Positions 1 through 6,289 of a DNA stretch of 6,964 nucleotides are shown here, piece after piece. The stretch lies in the NCBI GenBank assembly GCA_018659505.1, contig JABJMI010000035.1, forward strand, positions 1 to 6,964, read 5' to 3'. The first letter of the stretch is position 1. The number at the start of each line of letters is the position of its first letter. Below the pieces are notes generated by a model, which was given only the letters and a program-made list of their open reading frames with translations, was not told where the DNA came from and ran no database searches. The position numbers were made by a program, and so were the translations under genes. Source of the DNA: Planctomicrobium sp. (lineage in GTDB: Bacteria > Planctomycetota > Planctomycetia > Planctomycetales > Planctomycetaceae).

Positions 1-536
1 TGCTCAATTCGGAATCTAAATAGCATTTCATCCATCCCATGGTGTAAGAAATCAGGGTAATTCAAACAGACTCGACAACAATTGCTCTAAGAAATTGTGA
101 GTTTTATGCCAAATCCTTGACTTCAAGATTGACTGATTTGTCCTGTATGAAGACCCCTTGTCATCAGATTTCAAACTCAACGAATCACAAAAACATTCCC
201 ATTTGGTGCATCACGAGTCTTTCCACCCGGGAATTCATCTTGCCGAATTTTGAATATTGGAGTAATAGACGTATTGAAACCAGGAAATCCCGCTCTCGTT
301 CCATTTGAGCAAACCTGTTTCTCCAATCAAATTCCCCATCTCTGCTTGATTCCATGTGGATTCGAACAGAGCTACGAATCATTGTTCGCCTGAACAACAA
401 TTCAAAATCCATTTCAAAATTCCCCTGTTACGTCAACTCGCAGGAAGCGATTGCCGTCCCGAGATTTCCTCCTCATTAGTAGCAATTTATCTAATGTCAG
501 GTCCGAAATAGCGGAATTGAACCGAAAGCAGAATCG
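1..536. other. Leading non-coding region, no supported gene
   Basis: No reading frame here has recognisable protein features. Frame 1 is open from the left edge to a stop at 58-60 and could be the last 19 codons of an upstream gene, but that is too short to judge. A 75-codon minus-strand frame (412 down to 185) has a purine-rich AGGGGA eight bases before its ATG, yet its product is rich in Arg and Met and resembles nothing I know. No tRNA cloverleaf, long inverted repeat or convincing sigma70 promoter pair was seen. The promoter and 5' leader of bamA should lie in the right-hand part of this stretch. Confidence 0.6.
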
Positions 537-3500
537 ATGAAAGGTGTCACCATAGACACTCGTCGACGGGCACAGATGCCCAACTTGCGACGTTTCATGC
601 AGATCAATGTGCTTGCGCTGTGCCTGATCGGTCTGTTGACCTGTTCATTACAGGCTCAACGTCCATTCCCAGGATCGAATCCGGGAGCAGGACCGCCAGC
701 TGCAACACAAAAATCACCAATTGTTGATCCTGCTTTCAAGAAGACGGCTGCTGTCGAAGAGAAAACGGCTGCGCTTCCAGGCATTAAACGAGCGCTGGCA
801 ACGGAGCCGGTCAAGAAACGTCCGAAAGCAGACGTCCAACAAGTTGAATTCAGTGTCGAGAACATTCTGAATGATGATTTGGTTGGTATTGTCATCGAAG
901 GTAACAAGACGATTCAGTCGAATGCGATTCTTCATCAAATTGAGACGCAACAAGGTCGACCGCCTTCAGCCCATCAAATTCAACAGGATGTTTCTCGACT
1001 CCTGAACACGCGGTGGTTCTTGTCAGTCAAACCATTTTATCGACAAACGAAAAATGGTCCTGTTCTCGTTTTCACTGTTATTGAACGACCGATTCTTAGA
1101 AGCGTGAAGTTCGTCGGTAACGACAAAATCAAAACGGGTGAACTGCAAGCACAAACTGGGCTCACTCCTGGACACGGATATGATGTCTCCGCTAATCGTG
1201 AATCGGTCTCGCGGATTAAGTCTCTCTACATGGAGAAGGGTTATCGCTTCGCACAGGTCACACTTGAGAAAGGTGCCGAAAAATCAGACCGCGATGTGAT
1301 CTTCGTGATCAACGAAGGTCCAAAGGTCAAAGTACGCGATATCAACTTCGCAGGGAATCAGGAAATTTCAAGTCGAGTCTTGAAAACAAAAATCGCGACC
1401 AAAGTCCCTGTCGATAATCTCGCCTTAGGTTGGGTCGGTGGAGATTACGATCCGGAAATCGTTCGCAATGATGTCTTCACTCTCAAACAATACTACTTAG
1501 GTCTGGGATACTTCGATGTTGACGTGCAAGTCAATGAATCGATCGCTCCTACTGACGGAAAAGTAACAGTCAACTTCACCGTCGCTGAAGGACCACGCTA
1601 CAAGGTCGGTAATATTGAAGTGATCGGAAACGGCGTCATCAGTCGAGATCAGCTTTTCGCTGAACTCGAAATGGAACCGGGCGAATTTTTCAATTCCCGC
1701 TTCCTGCGGAAAGACGTGACAGCGATGAAAGATCAATACGATGATCGCGGTCACATCTTCGCCAAAGTTGAACCAACGCCTCACTTCCGCCAGAACGAAA
1801 CCGGAATTGTCGATCTCACCTATCAGATTGATGAAGACATCCCTCGCTATATTGGAATGATCAACATTCACATTCGTGGCGACCATACTCACACCCAAGA
1901 ACGTGTTGTCCGCAACCAGGTTCATCGCTTCCTCAAGCCAGGAAAATTGGCAAGTGGCCGCGATCTCCGCATGGCACAAAGTCGCGTCACCGGCAGTCCC
2001 ATTTGGGAAAGAACCGATCCAGCGACATTTGATCTAAAACCTGTCGATGGACTCGATTACATCCCAGTGATTGCCCAACGTGGACAAGATCCGGAACAGC
2101 ACGTTGCACGGAACGCGGAAGAACTCTTCAACCAAGTTTCATCCGATGACTTCTCCCTGGAAGCAAAAATCCATTCTCCTGTTAGCGAAACAGTCGGACG
2201 AGTCACATTACCTGCAACTGTTTTTGAAGATGAAGAAGACGCATTTGAAGTCGAAGTCAGCCGCCCTTTGCGAGAGTTACCTGAACAGAAAAAACTGACT
2301 CTCGACCCGAAGATTGTCTTTCGCGGTCAGTCACAAGATTTCTTGCCAGCACCGCAACCGAATAACTATCGCGGACAAAGTCTCGACCGCTTCGGTAATC
2401 CAGTTCCACAAGATTATTTGCAAGGCACATCTCCTCAAGGAGATCCATTCGGCGACGCCCTTTCAGCACCTGCTCCCGGTTTTGTAGACGTGAACATTGA
2501 CGTCACCGAAGGTCGCACAGGTCGCTTGATGTTCGGTGTCGGAGTCAACAGCGACGCCGGTGTCGTTGGTCAAATCACATTACAGGAAGACAACTTTGAC
2601 ATCTTACGCTTCCCACGCAGCTGGGCAGATGTCACTAATGGACAAGCTTTCCGTGGTCGCGGTCAAAGTTTCCGCTTAGAAGCTGTTCCAGGTTCACAAG
2701 TCAGTCGATATCTCGCGAGTTGGCAGGATCCGTTCTTTATGGGATCGGACTTCAGCCTCGGGTTAAGCGGATTTTACTACAATCGTTTCTATGATGACTG
2801 GACGGAAGATCGTCTCGGTGGTCGCATCAGTTTAGGTTATGTCCTTAATCGTTATTGGTCGGCATCAACAGCATTGCGATTAGAAAACGTCGATGTTCGC
2901 GACATCCGAACCGGCATCGGTCCCATCCCAGCTGATCTTGAAGCTGTTCGAGGAAGTAACTTCTTATCAACAGCTGCGTTCACTCTCTCTTACGATACTC
3001 GCGATAACTCATTCAATCCAAGTAAGGGACACAACCTCGACTTCACCTACGAACAAGGCTTCGGAGAATTCAACTATCCACGCATTGATGTCTCTGGTGG
3101 TCAATACTTCACAGTCTTCGAACGCCCAGACGGTCTCGGAAAACATATCCTCTCCTTCACTGGTCAAGTTGGCTGGACAGGTGATGAGACTCCGATCTTC
3201 GAACGCTACTACGCCGGTGGATATTCATCTTTCCGTGGTTTCGAATTCCGCGGCGTCACTCCTCGTGAAGGGAACTTCGAAGTCGGCGGCGAATTCATCG
3301 CACTCGGTTCAGCAGAATACATGTTCCCACTGACAGCGACCGACAACATCCGTGCCGTCGTCTTCTCCGACTTCGGAACAGTCGAACCAGACGCCGGCTT
3401 GGCAGACTTCCGCCTAACCGCTGGTTTCGGACTAAGAATGGTCGTGCCAGCGATGGGACCAGCTCCCCTCGCCTTCGACTTCGCCTGGCCAATCATGCAA

Positions 3501-3554
3501 GAAGAAGCCGACGAAACCCGAGTCTTCAGCTTCTACGTCGGGCTGACAAGGTAG
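537..3554 (+). CDS. bamA: Outer membrane protein assembly factor BamA (Omp85 family)
   Basis: Omp85-family protein that would insert beta-barrel proteins into the outer membrane. In the 1005 residues: Arg-rich n-region and hydrophobic core ending in a signal peptidase I site at LQA-Q (about 38-41); Pro/Ala/Lys-rich linker 42-105; POTRA1 about 113-185, POTRA2 186-263, POTRA3 264-356, POTRA4 357-438, and POTRA5 from 439, with its last strand (VDVNIDVTEG, 650-659) displaced by an insertion of about 145 residues; barrel 661-1005. Barrel hallmarks are DPFF at 731-734, DTRDNSFNPSKG at 820-831, FRGF at 899-902 (the loop-6 VRGF motif with its Arg kept) and the GLRMVVPAMGP segment near 965-975. E. coli BamA has 810 residues, so this one is long. 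The start at 537 gives a 20-residue n-region; ATG at 576 (residue 14) gives a more typical signal peptide, and neither has a strong Shine-Dalgarno. The chain ends in Arg instead of the usual aromatic residue. No skp or lpxD follows. The family call is firm; the start is uncertain. Confidence 0.95.
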   Translation: MKGVTIDTRRRAQMPNLRRFMQINVLALCLIGLLTCSLQAQRPFPGSNPGAGPPAATQKSPIVDPAFKKTAAVEEKTAALPGIKRALATEPVKKRPKADVQQVEFSVENILNDDLVGIVIEGNKTIQSNAILHQIETQQGRPPSAHQIQQDVSRLLNTRWFLSVKPFYRQTKNGPVLVFTVIERPILRSVKFVGNDKIKTGELQAQTGLTPGHGYDVSANRESVSRIKSLYMEKGYRFAQVTLEKGAEKSDRDVIFVINEGPKVKVRDINFAGNQEISSRVLKTKIATKVPVDNLALGWVGGDYDPEIVRNDVFTLKQYYLGLGYFDVDVQVNESIAPTDGKVTVNFTVAEGPRYKVGNIEVIGNGVISRDQLFAELEMEPGEFFNSRFLRKDVTAMKDQYDDRGHIFAKVEPTPHFRQNETGIVDLTYQIDEDIPRYIGMINIHIRGDHTHTQERVVRNQVHRFLKPGKLASGRDLRMAQSRVTGSPIWERTDPATFDLKPVDGLDYIPVIAQRGQDPEQHVARNAEELFNQVSSDDFSLEAKIHSPVSETVGRVTLPATVFEDEEDAFEVEVSRPLRELPEQKKLTLDPKIVFRGQSQDFLPAPQPNNYRGQSLDRFGNPVPQDYLQGTSPQGDPFGDALSAPAPGFVDVNIDVTEGRTGRLMFGVGVNSDAGVVGQITLQEDNFDILRFPRSWADVTNGQAFRGRGQSFRLEAVPGSQVSRYLASWQDPFFMGSDFSLGLSGFYYNRFYDDWTEDRLGGRISLGYVLNRYWSASTALRLENVDVRDIRTGIGPIPADLEAVRGSNFLSTAAFTLSYDTRDNSFNPSKGHNLDFTYEQGFGEFNYPRIDVSGGQYFTVFERPDGLGKHILSFTGQVGWTGDETPIFERYYAGGYSSFRGFEFRGVTPREGNFEVGGEFIALGSAEYMFPLTATDNIRAVVFSDFGTVEPDAGLADFRLTAGFGLRMVVPAMGPAPLAFDFAWPIMQEEADETRVFSFYVGLTR

Positions 3555-3583
3555 TTGAGAGTTGAGGGTCTAGAGTTGAGAGT
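3554..3583 (+). repeat. Heptamer tandem repeat (GTTGAGA type) at the bamA stop codon
   Basis: Four consecutive 7-bp units are visible in register: GTTGAGA (3554-3560), GTTGAGG (3561-3567), GTCTAGA (3568-3574) and GTTGAGA (3575-3581), followed by a partial GT. The first base is the last base of the bamA TAG stop codon, so the tract begins exactly where coding ends. Units of the same family occur in reverse orientation at 3869-3889. The pattern resembles the 7-bp STRR repeats known from cyanobacteria; relatedness is not implied. Confidence 0.75.
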
Positions 3584-3689
3584 AAAATAGTTCACCCTAG
3601 CCTGGTCTGATTAAAATCAATGTGAGTGGGAGAACTGGGAAGGATTGGTTGAAGACGTCTATTCCAGAAAGACCGAGTCGATAGAAGGC

Positions 3690-3783
3690 ATTGAAAAAGT
3701 GAAATTGTAAATTGTAAAGTGAGAAATGACGTCAATTCGCACACCATTTTGCATTTTGCAATTGTCAATTTACACTTTTCAAT
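3690..3783. repeat. Long imperfect inverted repeat built of A-rich heptamers
   Basis: The left arm starts at 3690 (ATTGAAAAAGTG) and the right arm, read on the minus strand from 3783, starts ATTGAAAAGTGTAAATTG. The arms are about 40 nt each, match closely with two 1-nt offsets, and flank a loop of about 14 nt (3730-3743). Each arm is a heptamer array: AAATTGT (3702-3708), AAATTGT (3709-3715), AAAGTGA (3716-3722) and GAAATGA (3723-3729) on plus; AAATTGA (3771-3765), CAATTGC (3764-3758), AAAATGC (3757-3751) and AAAATGG (3750-3744) on minus. A transcript would fold into a long AU-rich hairpin downstream of bamA. There is no GC-rich stem with a U tract, so it is not a classical intrinsic terminator, though it could protect the bamA mRNA 3' end. 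A dispersed, non-autonomous repeat is the likeliest nature. Confidence 0.7.
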
Positions 3784-3868
3784 AATCCAAGTGGTCGCCA
3801 AACGCGTCTCAACTGACGTGAAGCGTTTCGTGTGACCTCGTGAAATCTTCAATAGCCCAGACGTAACC

Positions 3869-3889
3869 CCTAGACACTCGTCCCTAGAC
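3869..3889 (-). repeat. Heptamer tract (GTCTAGG type), inverted relative to the one at 3554
   Basis: On the plus strand three 7-bp units lie in register: CCTAGAC (3869-3875), ACTCGTC (3876-3882) and CCTAGAC (3883-3889). Read on the minus strand they are GTCTAGG, GACGAGT and GTCTAGG, close to the GTCTAGA and GTTGAGA units at 3554-3581. The two tracts thus bracket the intergenic region as an imperfect terminal inverted repeat. The right tract ends one base before the ATG at 3891. Confidence 0.6.
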
Positions 3890-3890
3890 C

Positions 3891-4469
3891 ATGTGGAAAT
3901 TACTGATCCCACAGATTGCCTTCAACGATCTTGGCGTCATGGTCAAGTACATGCTCATCGGGGCATTGATCGCTGGGGGTTATGGGATTCTGCATGATCA
4001 GATTACGTACTCGATCGGTCCAGAATACTTTCACAATTTCAAGTTCGACCAATTCGCCTATGCCGATTTCGGTCTGGGCAACCACATCTTCGTTGGGATC
4101 ATCGGCTTCCTGGCAACTTGGTGGGTCGGGGCAATCGTCGGCTGGATACTCGCTCGCAGAATGATCCCGGCGTGTCCACGCGATATCGCGCATCGCAAGA
4201 TCATGCGCGGCTACGTAATTGTTTTCACGACAGCGATTGCATTCGGAATCTGCGGCTATCTCTACGGACTCTACCGCGGACCGGCTGCCGATTACTCCTA
4301 CTGGCACGCAACATTTAGAGCCTATCGCGTCGTCGACACCTACCACTTCATCTGCGTCGGCTACATCCACAACGCCGGTTATTTGGGCGGATTGCTAGGA
4401 ATTGTGCTGACATATTTCTTGGTGAAGCCATGCTCAATTAAGACTGAGAATGAATCGGTGTCAGTCTAG
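3891..4469 (+). CDS. Conserved four-helix membrane protein of unknown function
   Basis: The 192-residue product has four likely transmembrane helices: about 18-34, 66-88, 107-127 and 152-178. Between helices 1 and 2 lies the motif YGILHDQITYSIGPEYF (31-47), followed by FKFDQF (50-55); I associate this segment with uncharacterised bacterial membrane proteins, from memory and without a search. No enzymatic or transporter signature is visible, and no function is proposed. The loop between helices 2 and 3 (RRMIPACPRDIAHRK) is basic and probably cytoplasmic, which would place the HDQ/PEYF loop and both termini on defined sides by the positive-inside rule. The start at 3891 directly abuts a repeat tract and lacks a Shine-Dalgarno; ATG at 3939 (residue 17, MVKYMLIGALIAGG) begins right at helix 1 and is a good alternative. 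The gene follows bamA on the same strand across a 336-bp repeat-filled gap, so co-transcription is doubtful. Confidence 0.8.
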   Translation: MWKLLIPQIAFNDLGVMVKYMLIGALIAGGYGILHDQITYSIGPEYFHNFKFDQFAYADFGLGNHIFVGIIGFLATWWVGAIVGWILARRMIPACPRDIAHRKIMRGYVIVFTTAIAFGICGYLYGLYRGPAADYSYWHATFRAYRVVDTYHFICVGYIHNAGYLGGLLGIVLTYFLVKPCSIKTENESVSV

Positions 4470-4517
4470 AATTCGCTCACGGATTTGAAGCGACTTATCT
4501 ACTCGTCTCTTCATCGG

Positions 4518-4537
4518 GTAGGGGAGCCCTGCTCTAC
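4518..4537. repeat. Small imperfect palindrome between two convergent genes
   Basis: GTAGGGGAGCCCTGCTCTAC reads nearly the same on both strands: the outer nine bases on each side match at seven positions, and one of the other two can form a G-U pair. It lies between the 3' ends of the convergent genes at 4469 and 4566. No T tract adjoins it, so a role as a bidirectional terminator is only possible. It may also be a member of a dispersed short repeat family. Confidence 0.3.
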
Positions 4538-4565
4538 AAACTACAATTACGAACCGTAGTCAATA

Positions 4566-5225
4566 TTACTCAAACGGTGCGTCAACAATCTTTGTAGGCA
4601 CGTTATCTTCACCACATTGTTTTTTGAGAAGTGCTAAAGCGAAGTCAACTTTGGAAAGTCCTGATTTACTACGTGCAGGACCATACCACGATTGGCTTTG
4701 TTTTCCAAAATGATCGACATCAAACTTCCAAGTTTCCTTTTCATTTACAAATCGAACCTTCAAATCCTGTGTTGAGAACTTTGAATGCAGGTTCGCAATT
4801 GCTGTGTTACCTTCAATCTCGAAGTCATCAAGAGTGCAGAGGTTGAAGAACTTATATCCATCACGAGCATTCTTAACGAACATTTCAGACATCAACTCCT
4901 CGATAGACAATTTTTTAAGCTTTTCGAGGTCAAATTCGAGCCGATAGACAAGGACAATTGCAACGTCCATTTCATCCAGTTTTTCTAGCTCCTCACGTGA
5001 CAGCTTGAGGCTCCATTTTCGTATTTCTTCACACGCATCTATCGAGTTTTTCGAAATTAAAGAAAAACAGGTCTCCGCGTCACCGATTCGAAGAGCTGAT
5101 TTGTAACTTTCCCAAGTCTCCTTTGGTGAACCCATTTCGGCAGCAGAGACATCAAGTGTAAGCATCAACCAACCGGTCAACATGGCGGTAGTTAAAAAAC
5201 TCATCGAGACTTTTAGTTCACTCAT
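4566..5225 (-). CDS. Predicted secreted protein with possible NTF2-like domain
   Basis: The 219-residue product starts with a signal peptide: hydrophobic core about 9-27 and a likely signal peptidase I cut after VSA or SAA (27-29). Next comes SPKETWESYKSALRIGDAETC (33-53), the helix-plus-GD opening often seen in NTF2-like or SnoaL-like small domains. A charged Leu/Glu/Lys-rich helical middle (72-118) follows, then strand segments: FEIEGNTAIANLHSKF (135-150), LKVRFVNEKETWKFDVDHF (155-173). The alternating strands and the E-x-WKFD ending fit that fold, but the match is by pattern only and no catalytic residues stand out. Cysteines occur at 53, 65, 130 and 204 and could form disulfides after export. 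ATG at 5204 (residue 8) is an alternative start giving a more compact signal peptide; neither has a clear Shine-Dalgarno. It converges with the membrane protein gene and diverges from the phosphodiesterase gene, so it is probably monocistronic. Function unknown. Confidence 0.7.
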   Translation of the reverse strand: MSELKVSMSFLTTAMLTGWLMLTLDVSAAEMGSPKETWESYKSALRIGDAETCFSLISKNSIDACEEIRKWSLKLSREELEKLDEMDVAIVLVYRLEFDLEKLKKLSIEELMSEMFVKNARDGYKFFNLCTLDDFEIEGNTAIANLHSKFSTQDLKVRFVNEKETWKFDVDHFGKQSQSWYGPARSKSGLSKVDFALALLKKQCGEDNVPTKIVDAPFE

Positions 5226-5428
5226 TTATTCACCGAAGGTTCAATTAAGAGATCAATGATTTCTATACTGAATCGTACCCATTCTCTCTACTTCTGAACA
5301 AGTCAGTTCCGTAGGTCAAAGACAGGGAGTAGGATGAAGTTCGTCGATCCGCAATGTAGTAGGTTTCGCAATTGGGTATGGCAAGTAAATACGTGTTTCA
5401 ATTTTTCAAATTTAATGAAAGCTCTTAT
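5226..5428. other. Divergent intergenic region carrying two promoters by inference
   Basis: These roughly 200 bases separate the 5' ends of a minus-strand and a plus-strand gene, so promoters for both should lie here. I see no confident -35/-10 pair, operator palindrome or riboswitch-like structure. An in-frame TTG at 5372 and ATG at 5378 extend the right-hand frame upstream but precede the much better start at 5429. Confidence 0.4.
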
Positions 5429-6250
5429 ATGAAAACGACATGCTGGATCTTGCTCTCGTTCGCTGTTCTGATTTCACCAAGTTCTGGCGAAGACGTTTCG
5501 TCCGTGACTCCAATACCAAGGGGACATGCACACAACGACTACCACCAGCTACGCCCTCTCGTCGATGCTTTAGAACATGGATTCTGTAGCTTTGAAGCGG
5601 ATATCTATCTGGTCGATGGTGAGCTGCTTGTCGGTCATAATTACATCGAACTCCGTCCAGAAAAGACGCTGCAAAAACTCTATCTCGATCCGTTGAAAGA
5701 TCGCTGCGCCAAGAACAACGGGAGGGTCTATCCCGATGGACCGACTGTAATGCTGCTCGTCGATATCAAAACAGATGAGGAGAATGTCTACAAGAAGTTG
5801 CGAGAGGTTCTGCAAGGCTATCCCGAAATGCTCTCAGGCATGAATAAGGATCGCTACGTTCAGCGAGGTGTCGAGATTGTCATCTCAGGCGGCAGACCCG
5901 TTGATGCAATCAAGAACGACAAGACACGTCAGGTAGGGATCGACGGTCGCCTGACCGATTTAGATTCCGATTTCCCCGCTGATCTCATGCCATTGATCAG
6001 CGATCGCTGGGGATCTCATTTTCGCTGGCGAGGAAAAGGTCCAATGCCAACGTCCGAGCGAGAAAAACTCCATTCGATTGTTGAGAAAGCACACGCTGCG
6101 GGACGCCGTGTCCGATTTTGGGCAACACCAGAATCGACCGATCTCTGGCAAGAGCTGCTCTCAGCCGATGTCGACCACATCAACACAGACCGCCTCGAAA
6201 AACTCCGTGACTTTTTACTCAGTCACTCGATAAAGCATAAGGAACAATAA
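5429..6250 (+). CDS. Secreted PI-PLC/GDPD-superfamily phosphodiesterase (AIM6-like)
   Basis: Predicted TIM-barrel phosphodiesterase of the phosphatidylinositol-specific phospholipase C/glycerophosphodiester phosphodiesterase superfamily; the layout resembles the branch that includes fungal AIM6. The product from 5429 has 273 residues. Residues 1-20 form a signal peptide (MKTTCWILLSFAVL then SPSSG-ED), so it acts outside the cytoplasm. Active-site candidates follow the family order: GHAHNDY at 32-38 (His33, His35), EADIY at 56-60 (Glu56, Asp58), VDGELLVGHN at 62-71 (His70), DIK at 112-114, and INTDRL at 251-256, the usual GDPD C-terminal signature. RPEKTLQKLYLDPL (76-89) is also typical of this branch. 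The substrate cannot be deduced; a phosphodiester of glycerol or inositol lipids is the family expectation. The start at 5429 was chosen because it begins the signal peptide and has GAAAG upstream; the frame can be extended to TTG at 5372. The gene converges on the phosphatase gene with only 39 bp between their ends. Confidence 0.88.
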   Translation: MKTTCWILLSFAVLISPSSGEDVSSVTPIPRGHAHNDYHQLRPLVDALEHGFCSFEADIYLVDGELLVGHNYIELRPEKTLQKLYLDPLKDRCAKNNGRVYPDGPTVMLLVDIKTDEENVYKKLREVLQGYPEMLSGMNKDRYVQRGVEIVISGGRPVDAIKNDKTRQVGIDGRLTDLDSDFPADLMPLISDRWGSHFRWRGKGPMPTSEREKLHSIVEKAHAAGRRVRFWATPESTDLWQELLSADVDHINTDRLEKLRDFLLSHSIKHKEQ

Positions 6251-6289
6251 AACCGACTCTTTTAAAAGTATCCCTACTTAAGTCAAACT

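Larger units (their letters stand above)
3555..3890. other. Intergenic mosaic repeat region between bamA and the membrane protein gene
   Basis: This 336-bp gap contains GTTGAGA-type heptamers at its left edge, the 94-nt heptamer hairpin in the middle, and CCTAGAC-type heptamers at its right edge in opposite orientation. The remaining segments (about 3584-3689 and 3784-3868) show no gene. A 106-codon minus-strand frame crosses it, but its peptide has the Lys/Cys-rich periodic look (KCKLTIAKCK) expected when a 7-bp repeat is translated, so it is treated as spurious. Confidence 0.6.

Noticed and set aside
117..150. Two TTGACT hexamers followed by TGTATGA, possible sigma70 promoter
   Set aside because: Spacings to the -10-like sequence are about 21 and 9 bases, outside the functional range, and no gene starts nearby.
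117..308. 63-codon plus-strand frame beginning with TTG
   Set aside because: TTG start, no ribosome site, Ser/Asn/Arg-rich product without recognisable features; overlaps another equally weak frame.
185..412. 75-codon minus-strand frame with an AGGGGA upstream of its ATG
   Set aside because: Composition is unusually rich in Arg and Met, no domain or membrane segment is visible, and a single purine run is weak support in a genome where the real genes lack clear Shine-Dalgarno sites.
627..660. Possible lipoprotein signal (LLTC) in the BamA leader
   Set aside because: Thr at the -1 position is atypical for a lipobox, and a standard signal peptidase I site (LQA-Q) follows four residues later.
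1497..1979. 160-codon minus-strand frame inside bamA
   Set aside because: Lies antisense to POTRA3-POTRA5, whose motifs are unambiguous; no features of its own.
3592..3912. 106-codon minus-strand frame across the bamA 3' gap
   Set aside because: It is a translation of the heptamer hairpin (KCKLTIAKCK-like periodicity) and overlaps the start of the membrane protein gene.
3900..4370. 156-codon minus-strand frame opposite the membrane protein gene
   Set aside because: Asp/Val/Glu-rich antisense shadow; the plus-strand frame has clear transmembrane helices and a conserved-looking motif.
6251..6289. CTTTTAAAAG palindrome between two convergent genes as a terminator
   Set aside because: A 10-bp AT-only palindrome without a loop or GC stem is not enough to call a terminator.
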